64,000 nt of DNA, from positions 5,173,501-5,237,500 of the forward strand of contig NC_087178.1 in NCBI RefSeq assembly GCF_035594125.1, in the 5' to 3' direction. The notes beneath the pieces were generated by a model. That model made no database searches, had not been told where the DNA came from, and was given only the letters and a program-made list of their open reading frames with translations. Of the stretch, positions 1-29,988 are shown piece by piece. Both the position numbers and the translations under genes were made by a program. Source of the stretch: Scylla paramamosain (taxonomy: Eukaryota; Arthropoda; Malacostraca; Decapoda; Portunidae). The first letter of the stretch is position 1. Each line of letters starts with the position of its first letter.

Positions 1-276
1 CCATGTAGTATAGACTGATCCCAGCAGTATTTTTGTAAATGAACCAATACTTCATCAAAAACATGAACTGAATAACATCACAGAATATTGTCACAAATAC
101 TGAAGAAAAATATGTATGCTATAACTGTGAATGCTACCACATCATATTGGTCTACTAGGGGAGTATGGGATACATTTTCTTATGAAAGAACTGATTGTAT
201 AATGGTGATAATTATGGCATCAAGGAAAGAAACACTGAGATGAAAACACATGTTTTCTCAGTGAAAACACACTTAC

Positions 277-8267
<7,991 letters not shown>

Positions 8268-8918
8268 CCCACCGCTGTAAAGGAAAATGATGTTCTTAAC
8301 ATTTCCTTCTGTGACTTAACATAACTTGTTAAGCCCTAGACAGTCACTCTGATTCTCATATGTTACAAATCACAGGTGTCTACCCTAACATGCCTTGTCA
8401 CCAGTATCATGTAACAGTCTATACAGTCTACCAGCGAAACAGACGAAGAAATCACACACTGCGTGTCACAAACGGCATGTCATCGTGTAAATAGCCAAGT
8501 CAAGGCGGCAGGGCGGGTGCCTTCCCAAGGCCACTCCCTGTACTTCACATTACAACAACCACAATGTGACACCATCATCACTGCACCCCACCATTCACCG
8601 CCCACATGCTGTCCACCACACACATGCACACTACACACCCAAGTCCTGCAGCATCTCGTGGCATTAGGCAATGTCCGTGACTGTTCATACAGCCAGTCAC
8701 CCACACACCTTTCATTGCCACTCCCGTCCTGTCCTCACCACCACCACCACCTGTCCTCACCACACTCGCCACTCCAACGCCCTCCAGCTGTGACAACCAC
8801 TATGACTGGCAGCTGTGGTTTTTCCTTCCGTTACACCCACAAACTTGAGGACTTACGAGGGTTGGAGTGACGGAAAGAACACCACTCAGCACTGAGCACT
8901 GGGTCGGGCCCCGCTAGT

Positions 8919-8928
8919 GGGAATCCCC
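8919..8928. promoter_or_regulatory. kappaB-like site GGGAATCCCC
   Basis: The 10-mer matches the kappaB consensus GGGRNYYYCC. It lies about 340 bp downstream of the candidate TATA start and 650 bp upstream of the Relish ATG, a position compatible with autoregulation. The identical 10-mer recurs at 13810-13819. Confidence 0.45.
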
Positions 8929-9195
8929 CTCGTTCCAACACTGCTTACACACACACACACACACACCGCTCAAGTAGCACGAGACCCTTTAATGCAGTTC
9001 TCTTATGGAGTAGCATTGTGTATATCCTTCACACAACAACCCTGACGGACTATTTGATCCCACAACTGCCAACCACCTGTAGGAGCGCGATGGGGAAAGG
9101 CAGGGGGGGCCAGGGACGGGGGGATCATTCAGGTGAACAAAACAAATCACTCCACACAAAAATTGCGCATCACAATACGGTCCAGCAACACTCAC

Positions 9196-9297
9196 AGGTT
9201 AAACGCCTCGAAAAACATGTGTGCTAGGGAGGCTCTGTGTGCAGCACCACTCTGAAGAAGATACTAAAGAGCAGCATCGGCTTTGGAAGACTTTATA
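9196..9297 (-). promoter_or_regulatory. Candidate TATA promoter and non-coding first exon of Relish
   Basis: On the minus strand a TATAAAG box spans 9291-9297. About 32 bp downstream, near 9265, TTAGTA is a partial arthropod initiator. A GTGAGT donor at 9190-9195 would end a roughly 70-nt non-coding exon at 9196, spliceable to the Relish ATG exon at 8274. The donor is preceded by CCT rather than CAG. No cDNA is available to confirm it. Confidence 0.4.
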
Positions 9298-10710
9298 GGG
9301 TCTAGAAGATGCCCGCTTGGTGAGGGTAAATTCCCTTCCGCTGCGGCCGGGCCCGACTTGCTGCCTGCCACCTCCCCCTTTCCTCTTTTCTTCCCCTCAT
9401 GGGTCAACCTTCATGGATATTACATAAAGTGGTATAAGAAGTGTATGGTGCTGAGGAGGAGGGCGGGCACGTGTAACCGTTTGACAGGTGGTTAAGACAG
9501 TTTGCTCAACTAGCCAGCGTTTTTTTTTTTTTTTTTTTTTGCTATTTATAAACCTTATAAGGTGCAACATCCTTGAATGACTAATCTATTTATAGACGAC
9601 GCAAAGAAAAATGAAAGAAACATCCATACGAGCCCTGTAAGACAAGTTTAAACACCTAATACAACAGTACAATTATTATTTGATACAGTAATGAAGAAAA
9701 CGATGATTCCCACTCTATAGTGTGGTTACATAGTTTTGTTATTGGTTATATAGCATTTCCTAATAAAACAAGAATAATAATGTTTTGTTTAGATCAATGA
9801 AATAGCCAACAAGGCATTCACATAATGCCAAGACAGACATTTTCTCACCCTACACACCAAAATAATGTCAGTCTGTTGGGTACGCTTATGTTATTTTTTT
9901 TCCTTCTCTGTGTCACTCGCCTTTGATATTCGACGATGTTAACACCACGTGGACCTAATCTGTAGCAAACAGACAAGACTCTGGAGGGAGCACACACTGT
10001 AATATTCGTCCTATACCAAATAAACATCCAACACTGCAAGATGTAATTTACTTCATCCCATATCCCTATCCTGTAGGAGGCAGGATGGGAGCTGGACGTA
10101 ACATTGCCGGTACATGTCCGTAGCTGCGGTACCACTGCGGTACAAGAGGATCTTGAAATGTTCGACACTCCCTGATGGATGAAACAGTTGGGCATAAGTA
10201 TTGTATTTCTAGGCATACTGGCTTTTTGAAGTTTCCGTTATGTTCTTTATGCTACTGCCTCTTACACCCTTACTCCTCCCTCGCTTTGTTTTAAAACTGT
10301 TGAATAAATACTTTAGTTCAATATCTGGTTTACCCATGTTTCTGCTCTCCTTCAAAGTGACTAGCGGGGCAGGAAACGCAGCCTCGGATGATCTGGTTTT
10401 CCCGGGAAGAACATATGTGCCTCTTCATCTCCCTCCTTCAAAAACCTCACGTCCCGGGCCACCAACTGACCTTCTCTTGTCTCCTCAAACCACAACACGC
10501 CGAGGACTCCTACCAACAAACCCCTGACACGAGAGCCTATCATTGTACATATAACGCAGGACACTGCTCAGTACAGCATAAACGACGTGATAATTACAAC
10601 GCATGCAACAACCGCATTATGTCATTAGCTCGTTAGTAATATCACAGCTATTTGTTTATATACACTCGATATTTAGAAGATAATGAGAAATGTTTGAGAA
10701 TACTGATACG

Positions 10711-10713
<3 letters not shown>

Positions 10714-10803
<90 letters not shown>
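10714..10803. repeat. (AG)n microsatellite
   Basis: About 45 uninterrupted AG units in non-coding DNA upstream of Relish. It gives rise to spurious RE/SL-repeat ORFs on both strands. Confidence 0.98.
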
Positions 10804-10807
<4 letters not shown>

Positions 10808-11416
10808 CAGTACGTTCTTGCAAATAGAAAGGATGTCGATGAACTTCCATGCCCTTGCCGGTGCAGGAGTTTCGTAGCCAAGTAAGACGAGACTTAAATA
10901 TAAACTAGCATCCCCTTAACCAATATACAGGAGTCTAAGGGCCATATCCACACTGCTCTCCCACCACGACTATCTTCAAGGGCCACAGAGATGATTGGCC
11001 GGGTTCCCAATTTTTTTTTTTTTTCGTTAATAATGTAGAAATCATGTTAATTTGTCACTGGAACTATAGAAACACTTAAAAACCCGTGTATTTTCACCTA
11101 GAGACTTTGGAAAGTAGTGGAAGTGCGGCGCAGTAGGGTTTTAAAATGCCGGTCCAAATTACATACATGACAGTAATAACTATTAATACACACATTGCAA
11201 TCTAAACGAATCCTGGTTATTACTCGTCCTCTCCAGTACGAGAACTGAAAAATGTCACCGATTCTGATCGACATGAACCAAAGGAGAAAGTTTTGAGGAA
11301 AGAATCTAAAGCGTCGTTGTGTTCTGCTCATCTACAGCAAAACAGGTCCGCTGTTGCAGTAGGCCGATCGAAGTGATGATTATATCTCTTTTTTACTTGT
11401 GCAGCTGATCAAACGA

Positions 11417-11420
<4 letters not shown>

Positions 11421-11487
<67 letters not shown>

Positions 11488-11511
11488 CCTGAAGTATTGC
11501 AAGTCACTTAT

Positions 11512-11549
<38 letters not shown>
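11421..11549. repeat. Compound (GA)n ... (AC)n microsatellite
   Basis: (GA)32 at 11421-11484 is followed 28 bp later by an AC run at 11513-11549. Confidence 0.97.
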
Positions 11550-11550
<1 letters not shown>

Positions 11551-12495
11551 TGCTTCATTCGCTTCAATAACCAGATTCTCACGATATGATTTACTTTTCA
11601 CAAGCATGATGAACCAGTAGCATTTCCTCTTCTGCTGTGACGTCATTAGAAGGTGCGGGGAGTTTCATAATGTAGGTGCGTTCCGCTGATCCTACCCCAG
11701 TACTCCTGCGGGTCAGCTCATAGAAGAGGACACTTGCAGCAAAGAAATTCCTCACTACACGATTTGGACATCTTAGGATACTTTCACACAGAATTACTGA
11801 AACTACTAACTTTTCTCATTTTTCACTCAGCTGAATAGAAGAAAACAGGAAATACCACTCGAGATAATTAGGAGATATGATGACATCCGCTGTCCTGCAA
11901 ATAGGACTGTCGGAGATAAACACATGTTAATATCATATCTTATCGGTCTTCCTCTGGCTGCTAAATGCGAAATATTATGAAGAAAAGGGAAATGGAGAAA
12001 AGGCAACGAGATTCTCACTGATCAGCAACCCCCGTACTCAAGCCACATGGAAAACCCCAGACACACAATGGGAGGAAAGTGCAGGAGTATGTGTGGTAAA
12101 ACCCAGCCGATCCTTGCCACCCATTAGCCTCTGCCAGCTTCCCTACGCACGCCAACGAGAGATTCTTAATTTTCTACAGCATCTAGTCTTAAGCCAGAAC
12201 ATCTCTTCTACAGCAACCACAGCAGTATCACTACAATCATTACAGGGGAACTGCAACTTGCCTAACATTCATAACCTCCATTAGCATTCCTCCTCACATA
12301 CATAGTCTAACCTTCAGCTGCAACATCGCAATCCCTGCAGGAGATATACATGTCGTCTAGCATTTAGTTCACCTTCACAACCTCCAGCACTGCCTCCTCC
12401 TCGCTTCCTCCTTCTACTGTACCGTAACGTACTCTTCCTCCTCGCTGTCTCCCACTCCCCTTACTATACTCGTCCTTGCTGTTCACTATTCAGTC

Positions 12496-12560
12496 TTATA
12501 AATCAGTAACAATTGATAACTTGTAATCTTATAAATCAGTAACGATTGACAACGTGTGTG
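12496..12560. repeat. Short tandem duplication, about 32 bp unit
   Basis: Two adjacent copies begin with CTTATAAATCAGTAAC and differ at a few positions. Non-coding. Confidence 0.75.
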
Positions 12561-13621
12561 TGTGTGTTCCCATCCACCTACAGCTACAGTACCTCCTCTC
12601 AACACCAATCATGTCCTACACCAGTCAAATCAGTGCTATCTTTGATATTACCACATAACATCTCTTAAAACCTTTATTAACAAATCACCTCACGTGCTGT
12701 GTAAGGTTCACTGAATGGTCTACTAAAATTCTACCAGAGCATTTGACTTCCTGAATGACACGTTTCGGAACCAACACAAAGTTTAGTAAACATCATAATC
12801 AGTAAGCAGTCAGTACCTTGTTTACTTGTTCACTCCTCACACGCTGGGTTATCAAATGCGTCACCACCACAACCATTACCACCGCACCTGATAAGTCACA
12901 CGTTCGCACCAACTTTCCACGCATGCTTAATAATTATTAAACAGTGGCGTAGTTAAAGTAAGCGATTGCGTAACCTTCGATTGTCATTTTTTTTCGCATG
13001 TAAGACTTCCAACTTGAGAATGTACTAGTTTTTATTTCCCGCTCCTGACTCAGTTGCAAAACTATCCTGAATTTCATTCTTTGGTCAATTTAACTGCATT
13101 TTCCAAGTTGTTATACATTAACTGACAATTTTACGCGCTCTGCACCCAAGACTATGTATAGATACCACATCAACGTAGGAATTTCACACACCACTTTCAT
13201 ATCATAGTAAATCTAAGCAAATTTATTTATTGTAACCCCCTTTCATCACACAGCAGCATTCCGTTCTCTTCAACATGGATGTCATGCATAGTATACCCCA
13301 CAAACTACAAGACAACTCGGGCACAGAGGCGATTACTGGTATAAGACCAACGCATCGCAGTATCATAATAATTTAGCACGGTTTTAGCACAGTACTAGAA
13401 ACGGCATCGCGAATCCTATCGAGGTCACTTTCAACGGAGGGAAGGGGAGTCTCAGCCAGCACCAACTTAAAACTTTCAACCTAGGGCCGATGAAAGGTTA
13501 GGTCAGCACAGGAACGCGTCCATCAAGTCAAGTGCTAACATCCAGAACACACTAATACCCGGAAGTGAGGAAATAAAGCGTCGGGACACCTCTGGCAGTA
13601 TACTCAGGGGACAGCACTCAC

Positions 13622-13700
13622 CTGTCGCCTCTGACCATGACACAAAATCACGTCCCAGGACAATCTTGTGCACTCAGAACACCCACGGTACTTAGATCAC
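13622..13700 (-). other. Candidate alternative non-coding first exon of Relish
   Basis: A consensus donor (GACAG followed by GTGAGT on the minus strand, boundary at 13622) faces the Relish coding exons with no competing gene between. The 5' limit of the exon is not visible and the right coordinate is a placeholder. It may belong to Relish or be cryptic. Confidence 0.3.
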
Positions 13701-13808
13701 AACTTAGCAAGACCCAGGAGGTGACTACGCCTTGCTTCCCTGGATTTAGTCGGGGAAGTCCAGAGAGAGGCAAGACTGGGGGAGTGGTACAGGGGGAGGG
13801 GAGGAAAA

Positions 13809-13819
13809 GGGGAATCCCC
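13809..13819. promoter_or_regulatory. kappaB-like site GGGGAATCCCC
   Basis: This near-palindromic kappaB match lies about 190 bp upstream (minus-strand sense) of the candidate first-exon donor at 13622 and contains the same 10-mer found at 8919-8928. Confidence 0.45.
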
Positions 13820-14195
13820 GCCCTGCCAGAAGAATAGTCACACCACGAAGACCTTCTCTTACGAGCGACCAGACTCAAATAATAGTCATCCTTCACCCCA
13901 CGCACTGAGATACACTTCTTTCTGTCTGACTTACTACTATTTTTTCTTTTTTTTTTTTTTGTCCGTCTTGCGACAACAGCAAAGGAGAGAGTGAGTCACC
14001 CTGTGGGACACCACCACCACAGTCACCGTGAGCACACCACTGCAGGACACACACCTGGCTCTCAACCCGACAACCCTGAGCGGCAGTATAGAGAGTAGTT
14101 GGACTTGTTTCAGTTTGTTTGTCCTGTTTGCCGTGAAGAAACACTGTGCGGTTGTCGATGATGATGATGATTGCTAACGGTACATTCTGCCTGCG

Positions 14196-14197
<2 letters not shown>

Positions 14198-14248
<51 letters not shown>
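14198..14248. repeat. (GA)n microsatellite
   Basis: About 25 GA units in non-coding DNA. Confidence 0.97.
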
Positions 14249-14251
<3 letters not shown>

Positions 14252-15259
14252 ATTAAAAGAGATGAGGGTGGAGACTGAATGTGTTAGTACTCTTGAAGAA
14301 ACAAACGTAACACACCCCTCCTGTTTATTTTTTCTTTTCCACTTTCATTTTCATTTGTTCATATATTTTTTCTTAGCTCCTGTCGCTTTCTAAAATCTCT
14401 CTTCACACCTGAAAAGTATATTTCTATCAGAATTTTACCATCACATCATCGTCATCACCGCCTGTGTCCACCACAACCGCTGGCTCTGGAAAGGCAGGGC
14501 ACGCACAATGTCAACTTCTTTCCATACGAGCCTCAGCCAGGTGCTGGGTCACCTGCACCTCTCTCTCATCAGGTGAAGGTCGGTTGCCGCCCCCTGTGTC
14601 TCAAGACCGCGAGGAGCGAGGGGCGCAGGGTGCAGGCACTGAGAGTAGGACGCGAGAGGGAGTGGGAGATGACTCTCCCCTACATGAAAGCGGATTATCT
14701 CAGCGCTGACGTCATGGCCCCGTCAGAAAACAGGATATGCACTTCTTCAATCGTCGAAGAAGTAGGGAAGGACAAAAAAGAAAGAAATAGATGCGCCTGA
14801 AAAACAACCCAGTACATATTTCGGTTCTAGTTTGCGTCAATCTGACGAAGCGCGGCTCGTCCCTGCGCTTCCTCCCCAACCCGCCCCAGCCCCGCACAGC
14901 GCGCTAGGGGAACCACCGCAGCCACCGGCACCAGACCCGGTTAATTCCCTCCAATCTTTTTCCTCACTTGTATTTCGCTCAAAAGCGACTGGCCACTCTT
15001 ATTAATCTACTCTGACCTAAAGATGATATTCCTCCTCACATCACCCCATAGAGTCTACCACGTGACCAAAATTCACACACCGCAGCTACCTTGCCTTCTG
15101 CTCTTAGCGTATACACACGGCTGGCTATCGTTGAAGGATCATGACGCGTTGAAGGGAAAAATACTTTCCGACAGACACGATTCAGTTGTTATGGCTTTAT
15201 TCTCTCAACTTCGTGGGGAGAAGAAACGTTTTCCATTGGATATCTGGGGCACAAAAGAC

Positions 15260-16837
<1,578 letters not shown>

Positions 16838-18510
16838 TGGGTGTGAATTGTGAGAGACGGCAGGTCAATCTTTTTTTACTGATCTGTAATACGCGTCCTT
16901 ACTGTTCAGTATTGGAATAAAATATAATCATGCATATACGTACTAGTAATCTTTTGGATTCACATCACTTTAATTTACAGCAGTTTTATCTAATTTTCCT
17001 TCATGCAGAAATGCTAAACTCCCTTCTATTAAATCACCTTCAGTCAACTAGTTACTCTGATGGACGTATGGGACAACACGTGGTGGTAAATACAGAGCGA
17101 CAAAGAACTTGAAAGGGGACAGCGGAACTGAAAGACCGGTGGATGACGTATAAACAGGATAGAACCAGTGACTAAAATTATCTACTGGTAAGATGATAAA
17201 ATAAAATAAAATAAAAATTAGGAGTGGCGCGGTCGCTGTGATAATGACGAAGAGTAAGGATGAGAATGATCCTGTCAACAGTGAAACGTGTAGAACGTCA
17301 AGTAGGCTACCATCGCAATTCCTAGAAACCAACGGATGTTCTAGTGCAAGGCTGAGATGCCATGCCGAGGTATGAAAAGTTGGGTAGTGTGGTAGCCATA
17401 AACCCCCAAGCGTGAGTTTTGTTTCACAGATTCTCTTAGTTATTCTAGGGCTGCTCTTGACGTAAACTATAGGTATGCGCTATGTGGCAGATGAATAACA
17501 AGACAAAAGTAACGTTCTCGGTCAAAGAAAAGTTTATATAATTAATTGCTGGTGGAGAACACTTTCAGATTCATGAACAGGGAAGGATAATTTTACCACT
17601 TGTGAAGTAGTAAACACACGTTTCGTTTTATATACCAGACAATCTAGTCAGATCATCCTTGAGGGGGAGTAGCCGAAACAAGTTATAATGCTTAATCTCA
17701 CTGTAGGAATAAAAATACAAAGGAGGGTGTTCCCGGTCTACTTCGTCCCTTCCAGCCGCCTATTACTATGCATAACTAATACACACAATTTTTCCCAATC
17801 CCACTCACTGTCCACAGGCCGTACCCCATCCACGGAAAGAAAACAAAGGGCTATATACATATGGATAAATATACACGTTTTTATATGCATACAATGTTGA
17901 ATATTTTAAGTCAGTTTAAGAAGTTTCGCAAGATACGGAAAGAATATAAGGAAAAAAATGTATATTAAAGTATCTTCTTTCAGTAGTGTCAGATTGTGAG
18001 TTTCATGAACTTTGGTATAAACTACACTGATTGATATATATATAAACTATAATGCCGTTTATATGAATGAGTTAGTAAGATGTTACGTAACACTTATTTC
18101 CATTTATATTTGATTACTGACCTACACAACACTCACTGAAACACGCACGGCGCACGCCAGAAGCACTCCTCTCAACACACAAACATAGGTCATATATTAC
18201 TCGAACCTTTTTACATAAGCTTCTACTCATCACACAGTTATATAATCGGGCAAACACACCATAAACACACCACAACAATTCCCCCATGTGGTATCCAACT
18301 CGTTTTGCCTTAAGACTGGCCCACACAAGCGTCCTGGGAGCTTCCTGTGAGACGGCGGGGAAAGATGCGGGGAAGAGAGGTTGGTACGGGGTCACTATCG
18401 GCCCTGGAACCCGTCGCCGATGTGCGTCACTACGACTAGTTTTTCTTGGGATACTTAAGGGAAAGCAATATTCCCGGTTAAAGTAAACTAATGTATTTTT
18501 GTCTGCCTAA

Positions 18511-18512
<2 letters not shown>

Positions 18513-18564
<52 letters not shown>

Positions 18565-18590
18565 CATTATTATTATTGTTGTTGTTGTTT
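18513..18590. repeat. (TTA)n / (GTT)n microsatellite
   Basis: About 21 TTA units with one interruption pass into a short GTT run. Confidence 0.96.
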
Positions 18591-18799
18591 ACCTTTTTCA
18601 CCTGCTAAATCAAGACAGCTCTGTAATCTGTATTGATGACTAAAGAGGAAAATTACCACGGCTGTTATTTGTCTCTGTCGGGTCAATGGGAACATACGTT
18701 GCGCGTGCATCTTTCTCATCGTAGACTTACGTGCACCGAGTCCTCATCTCACTATAAAAAGTAATCGGACCATTCATATGACTCCCAACCAATTTTTAT

Positions 18800-18802
<3 letters not shown>

Positions 18803-18832
<30 letters not shown>
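18803..18832. repeat. (GT)n microsatellite
   Basis: Fifteen GT units in intergenic DNA. Confidence 0.96.
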
Positions 18833-18833
<1 letters not shown>

Positions 18834-21026
18834 GGACGGGCAGAGGAAGTGGAGGCAAGGGGGGCGTATACTGGCTGACAGCTTTCCTCATTCCCAACCC
18901 TTTTGTACTTGGAGTAACAGAGGGTGGAGTGACAGAGGACGCGTCTTTCCTGCCTCGAGCACCAGTAAGTGCGGTAACCCTGGACAAAAGAATCTCTGGG
19001 AAACCCCAAGAACTCTCCCGCCACCACCTGACGTCACACGCAACATGCTCCCTGCACACTTGAACTGAAGCCGCAACGTCGACACGACTCCATGCGTAAT
19101 ATTATTATGCGTAAAGAGCATTTCGATTTCGAAGTTCATGATGTTTCAATACTTAGTCTATATTCCATGCGTCTGCAGCAAGAACGGCACATACAAAACC
19201 TTCCCTTAACAGTGATGTACACACCTACTCATGTCAGCACCTGCTAACACCCTTTACTACCGTGCTTTATATATCCTATGCAGTAACGGCCATAAAGAGG
19301 TAACGGTTAAAGGGCAAACCTGTGAGTGCTGCGTCAGGATGGCCCACGTGCCGCTGTGATGCTGCAGGACTGCATACGCCTGGCTGCGACGTCCCGCTGC
19401 GCTCACTGATCTCGCGCATGTCCCTTCCCTTCCCTGGCTGCGTAGAGGCTTCGGGCAAATGCTCCCCACGTATACAGTTATTTCACTAAATATCAAGATG
19501 CAATTGAAAGTCATCTAAAAGAACTCTCAACTAAAGTTTAAGAGGCAAGGCATTTAAAGAACTCAATATCACCGATCACCGCGTGAGGAGTGGCAATAAA
19601 CTTTAATTGATGACTTTTATCAGCATAAGTGGAATAAAACATCACTTATAGAAAGCTTAGCTATGTATTCATCTATTTAAATGTAATGTATGAAGTTTTA
19701 GTAATAAGGTGAACAATGGTAAAGGGTGGAGTGACGGGGAAGTCCCCCAGCAAATAATAGTCACAGCACTGCCACGTTGCAAGGGACGCAGCAGATACAT
19801 GTGACTCATGAGCATGGGAGTCACCAAGGCTTGTGTCAGCCACTGCATGTTCTGCTGATGGATACTGGGAAAAAAAAAAAAGGGCATAAACCATATAATA
19901 CAGGTGACTTGTAAGTTTCCGCGGATTATGTTGTAAAACATGAACTAATACGCCAACCTGTATACACAGAAATCATTGTATCAGCACCATCGTCATAGAT
20001 CTCACCATTATAATCACCTGCACGTACTAGTGCAGATATGTAGTTACATACTATCGCGTTATCTTCCAGTGTAAAATTATGCCACAAAGTGAAACTCTCA
20101 AGCATGGTGAAATGCAGCAACAGTCCCTGACCGCTAAGAAAGGAGAAAAAATTATATATTACAAATAATACACTGCTGACGTCACATGACGTCAATCACG
20201 CTGTAAATGGTGCCGAGGGAGGGCTGAACACATTACATCCGGGACTCTTTTCCCATACTTTTTTTTTTTTTTCTTTTAGAAGGGGGAACATTTTTAATAT
20301 AACTTATTTCATAGATGGTACACGAGATCAATTGCAAGCCGTCGCATTTTGATTTGCAGTGCCTTCACGCTTTTGGCCATTAGTCTTCCACTGCCCCAAA
20401 TTCTATAGTTTGGTTTCTCAAGATGTTCTTTGTGATTACTCGGCCAGGCTACAATCGCGTTCTAGGGGGTGGCTGGAACGTACCGGTACACGAATGCCTG
20501 CCCGAGTGTGATGTGGAAACAGTTCCTCCATCACATTTTGCTATCCGTTTGTAATCAGTTTCTATCTGTAATGCAGTCGTCAAAAAAACGTCTCACAAAA
20601 TGACAATCCCTTAGACACAGCTTTCAATAATTATATACATTGTTCGTTACTCGCTTTCATAGCCTTAAATCTTATTTTTGATGCATATATAAACAAAATA
20701 TTGCTCTGTTTAGCGTCATATGGATCTCCAATAGAGACGGTTAATCCACTAAATCATTCCCATTTCAGGGTGGAATGTCCGACCTTAAGACTCAAGAGCT
20801 GCGCCTACAGCCATTGCATAACACACAATTGTAATTATGTTTAATTATTTCAATCGTCAGAAGCGGGAACACCATGTGGGAACTCCCGTTTGAAATGTGG
20901 CCCAGCTTCAGCAACAGCAGCCACTCATCAGCCAACCCCTGTTGAAGCACTGTACTCTAAACCGATTACATTCCTTTGGGAGATGATTTCAATGAAAAAT
21001 ACATACTACATTCAAGGAGAGCTTTT

Positions 21027-21032
21027 TATTTT
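21027..21032 (-). terminator. Candidate LUC7L poly(A) signal AATAAA
   Basis: AATAAA on the minus strand lies about 210 nt past the LUC7L stop codon. It is the first canonical hexamer I found downstream. Confidence 0.5.
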
Positions 21033-21243
21033 GGAACACTTCCATGCAAACATAAGCAACCATCAGATCAACTTTTTACAGATGCAGCGTTTCCTGTCAC
21101 ACATGGTACAGATAAAGTTATACACTGCTGGAACTAAAATTAATTGCATAAACTTAAACCATATATCCTACAGAAGTCCTCAGTGTAATCAACTCACTCT
21201 TGAATCCTTGTTGGGGTGTTGGTCATCCACTACAGCTGCAAGT

Positions 21244-28607
<7,364 letters not shown>

Positions 28608-29653
28608 GGCTAGGGATATGTGGGAGGACGCTCAGGAGGGAAAAATGCGAGACGCGCTCTCGCCCTCGCCTCTCACCGCTCACCTCGGCCAGCTTCTGTG
28701 GCCACGCAGCCGCGCACCGTCTTACTCGCGGGAGGTTTTGTGTTTCTGAGATCTGGAATTTTCCTTGTGTCCAATTTCAAATTTTCTGAAATAAAAAATA
28801 CTTATTATTTGTAAAATTGTAAACTGTTACTCTATCATGCCAGGTAAAATGACACCAGTAATATATATTTTTTTCTGGAATGTGCTTCCATGCAGGTTTT
28901 ATCAGTGGTTGGATAGTCGTATTTTGACAGAGGTATTTTTAATATCATTTTTTTGTTTGAATTATTAGGCTGAATTATATTTGATATTTCTATTTATAAT
29001 GCGCACTTAATATTTCAATCAAGGTCGTAGAGTGATGGGTTTCCAAGCAGCTGTAATTCCTTGTCCTCTCCTTGCCTCATGCGTCTTCACTTGTTAATTC
29101 TCTTGAAAACTACCAGTTAACTTACATTAATCATTATACATACTGTAAATAACTGCATGATGCTAACAAAATATGTCCCGTCGGTAAGACTGTTCTCACT
29201 GCCTCCTTTCTCCTCCGCTTCGATCGTCAGTTGACCCACAAGGCAGCGAGACTGACAGTTGAAGCTGCTGGAGCGCCTCTCCCATATTTATGCCTTCATT
29301 TCTCTGCTCAAATTATTAGATCTAACTTAAAATAAAACTCAAGCAATGAATAATGTAATTCGATCATTTCTCTAGCCTTTCTTTTAAAATAAACATCTTA
29401 ATTAAGTTTAATGTATTAGTAGGTAGGCTCCAGTGCCCCACACAAATTATGTAGGCTTATATCATACATAACATGGCAATTAAAAAATTTTCCTGTGGAT
29501 AAATTACATGACTAGTTACTCTGAATGATGTCAGTGATAATGAAAGCATTATGGACACAAAATCACTGGTTGCCATGACAACGGGGACGCCCTGCCGCCA
29601 GACGACTGGAAGGCCAACACGGCAAGCATAGGCAAGGCACACTTGTGGCAGAG
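28608..29653. promoter_or_regulatory. Head-to-head promoter interval between LUC7L and the CFAP58-like gene
   Basis: The start codons of two divergent genes are 1046 bp apart. The LUC7L side (28.3-28.7 kb) is GC- and CpG-rich; the rest is A/T-rich. I see no TATA box at a useful distance from either start. Shared regulation is possible but not shown. Confidence 0.5.
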
Positions 29654-29933
29654 ATGGCAGCTACAATGGTGAGTCTTGGCGGGGCAACTAAGGATACCAA
29701 GTAGGATCATAAATCAAATTGAAACAAGTAAAAGGTTAAGTACGGTCATGACATTCCAATTATTTTCTCTTAAACATCCGCAGGAGGCGACCTCGGAGGA
29801 CAAGGAGGAGGCCCCTGCCCCTTCAGCCACCATTACAAATACCGCTGATGGTGAAGAAACGTAAGTTGAAAAATCTCTAATCTGACTAACTGACTGATGT
29901 CATCATTTAAGCTTCCTCCCATTAATTAGATGT

Positions 29934-29988
<55 letters not shown>

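Larger units (their letters stand above)
9300..15259. other. Non-coding stretch upstream of Relish (intergenic or first introns)
   Basis: No reading frame here shows conserved protein character or a consistent exon chain. The stretch holds AG and AC microsatellites, the candidate Relish first exon at 13.6 kb, a short tandem duplication near 12.5 kb, a weaker kappaB-like GGAAAACCCC at 12049-12058, and otherwise unique A/T-rich DNA. The largest ORFs (81-123 codons) have no recognisable similarity. Confidence 0.6.
16840..21020. other. Intergenic DNA between the LINE and the LUC7L 3' end
   Basis: No supportable gene. It holds TTA and GT microsatellites, another GTGAGT donor-like site on the minus strand at 18131-18136, and two further kappaB-like matches, GGGAAACCCC at 18998-19007 and GGGGAAGTCCCC at 19736-19747. 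ORFs of 60-123 codons here look random. Confidence 0.55.

Noticed and set aside
10240..10636. Overlapping ORFs of 67-95 codons on both strands
   Set aside because: No conserved motif, and no splice or promoter context beyond chance.
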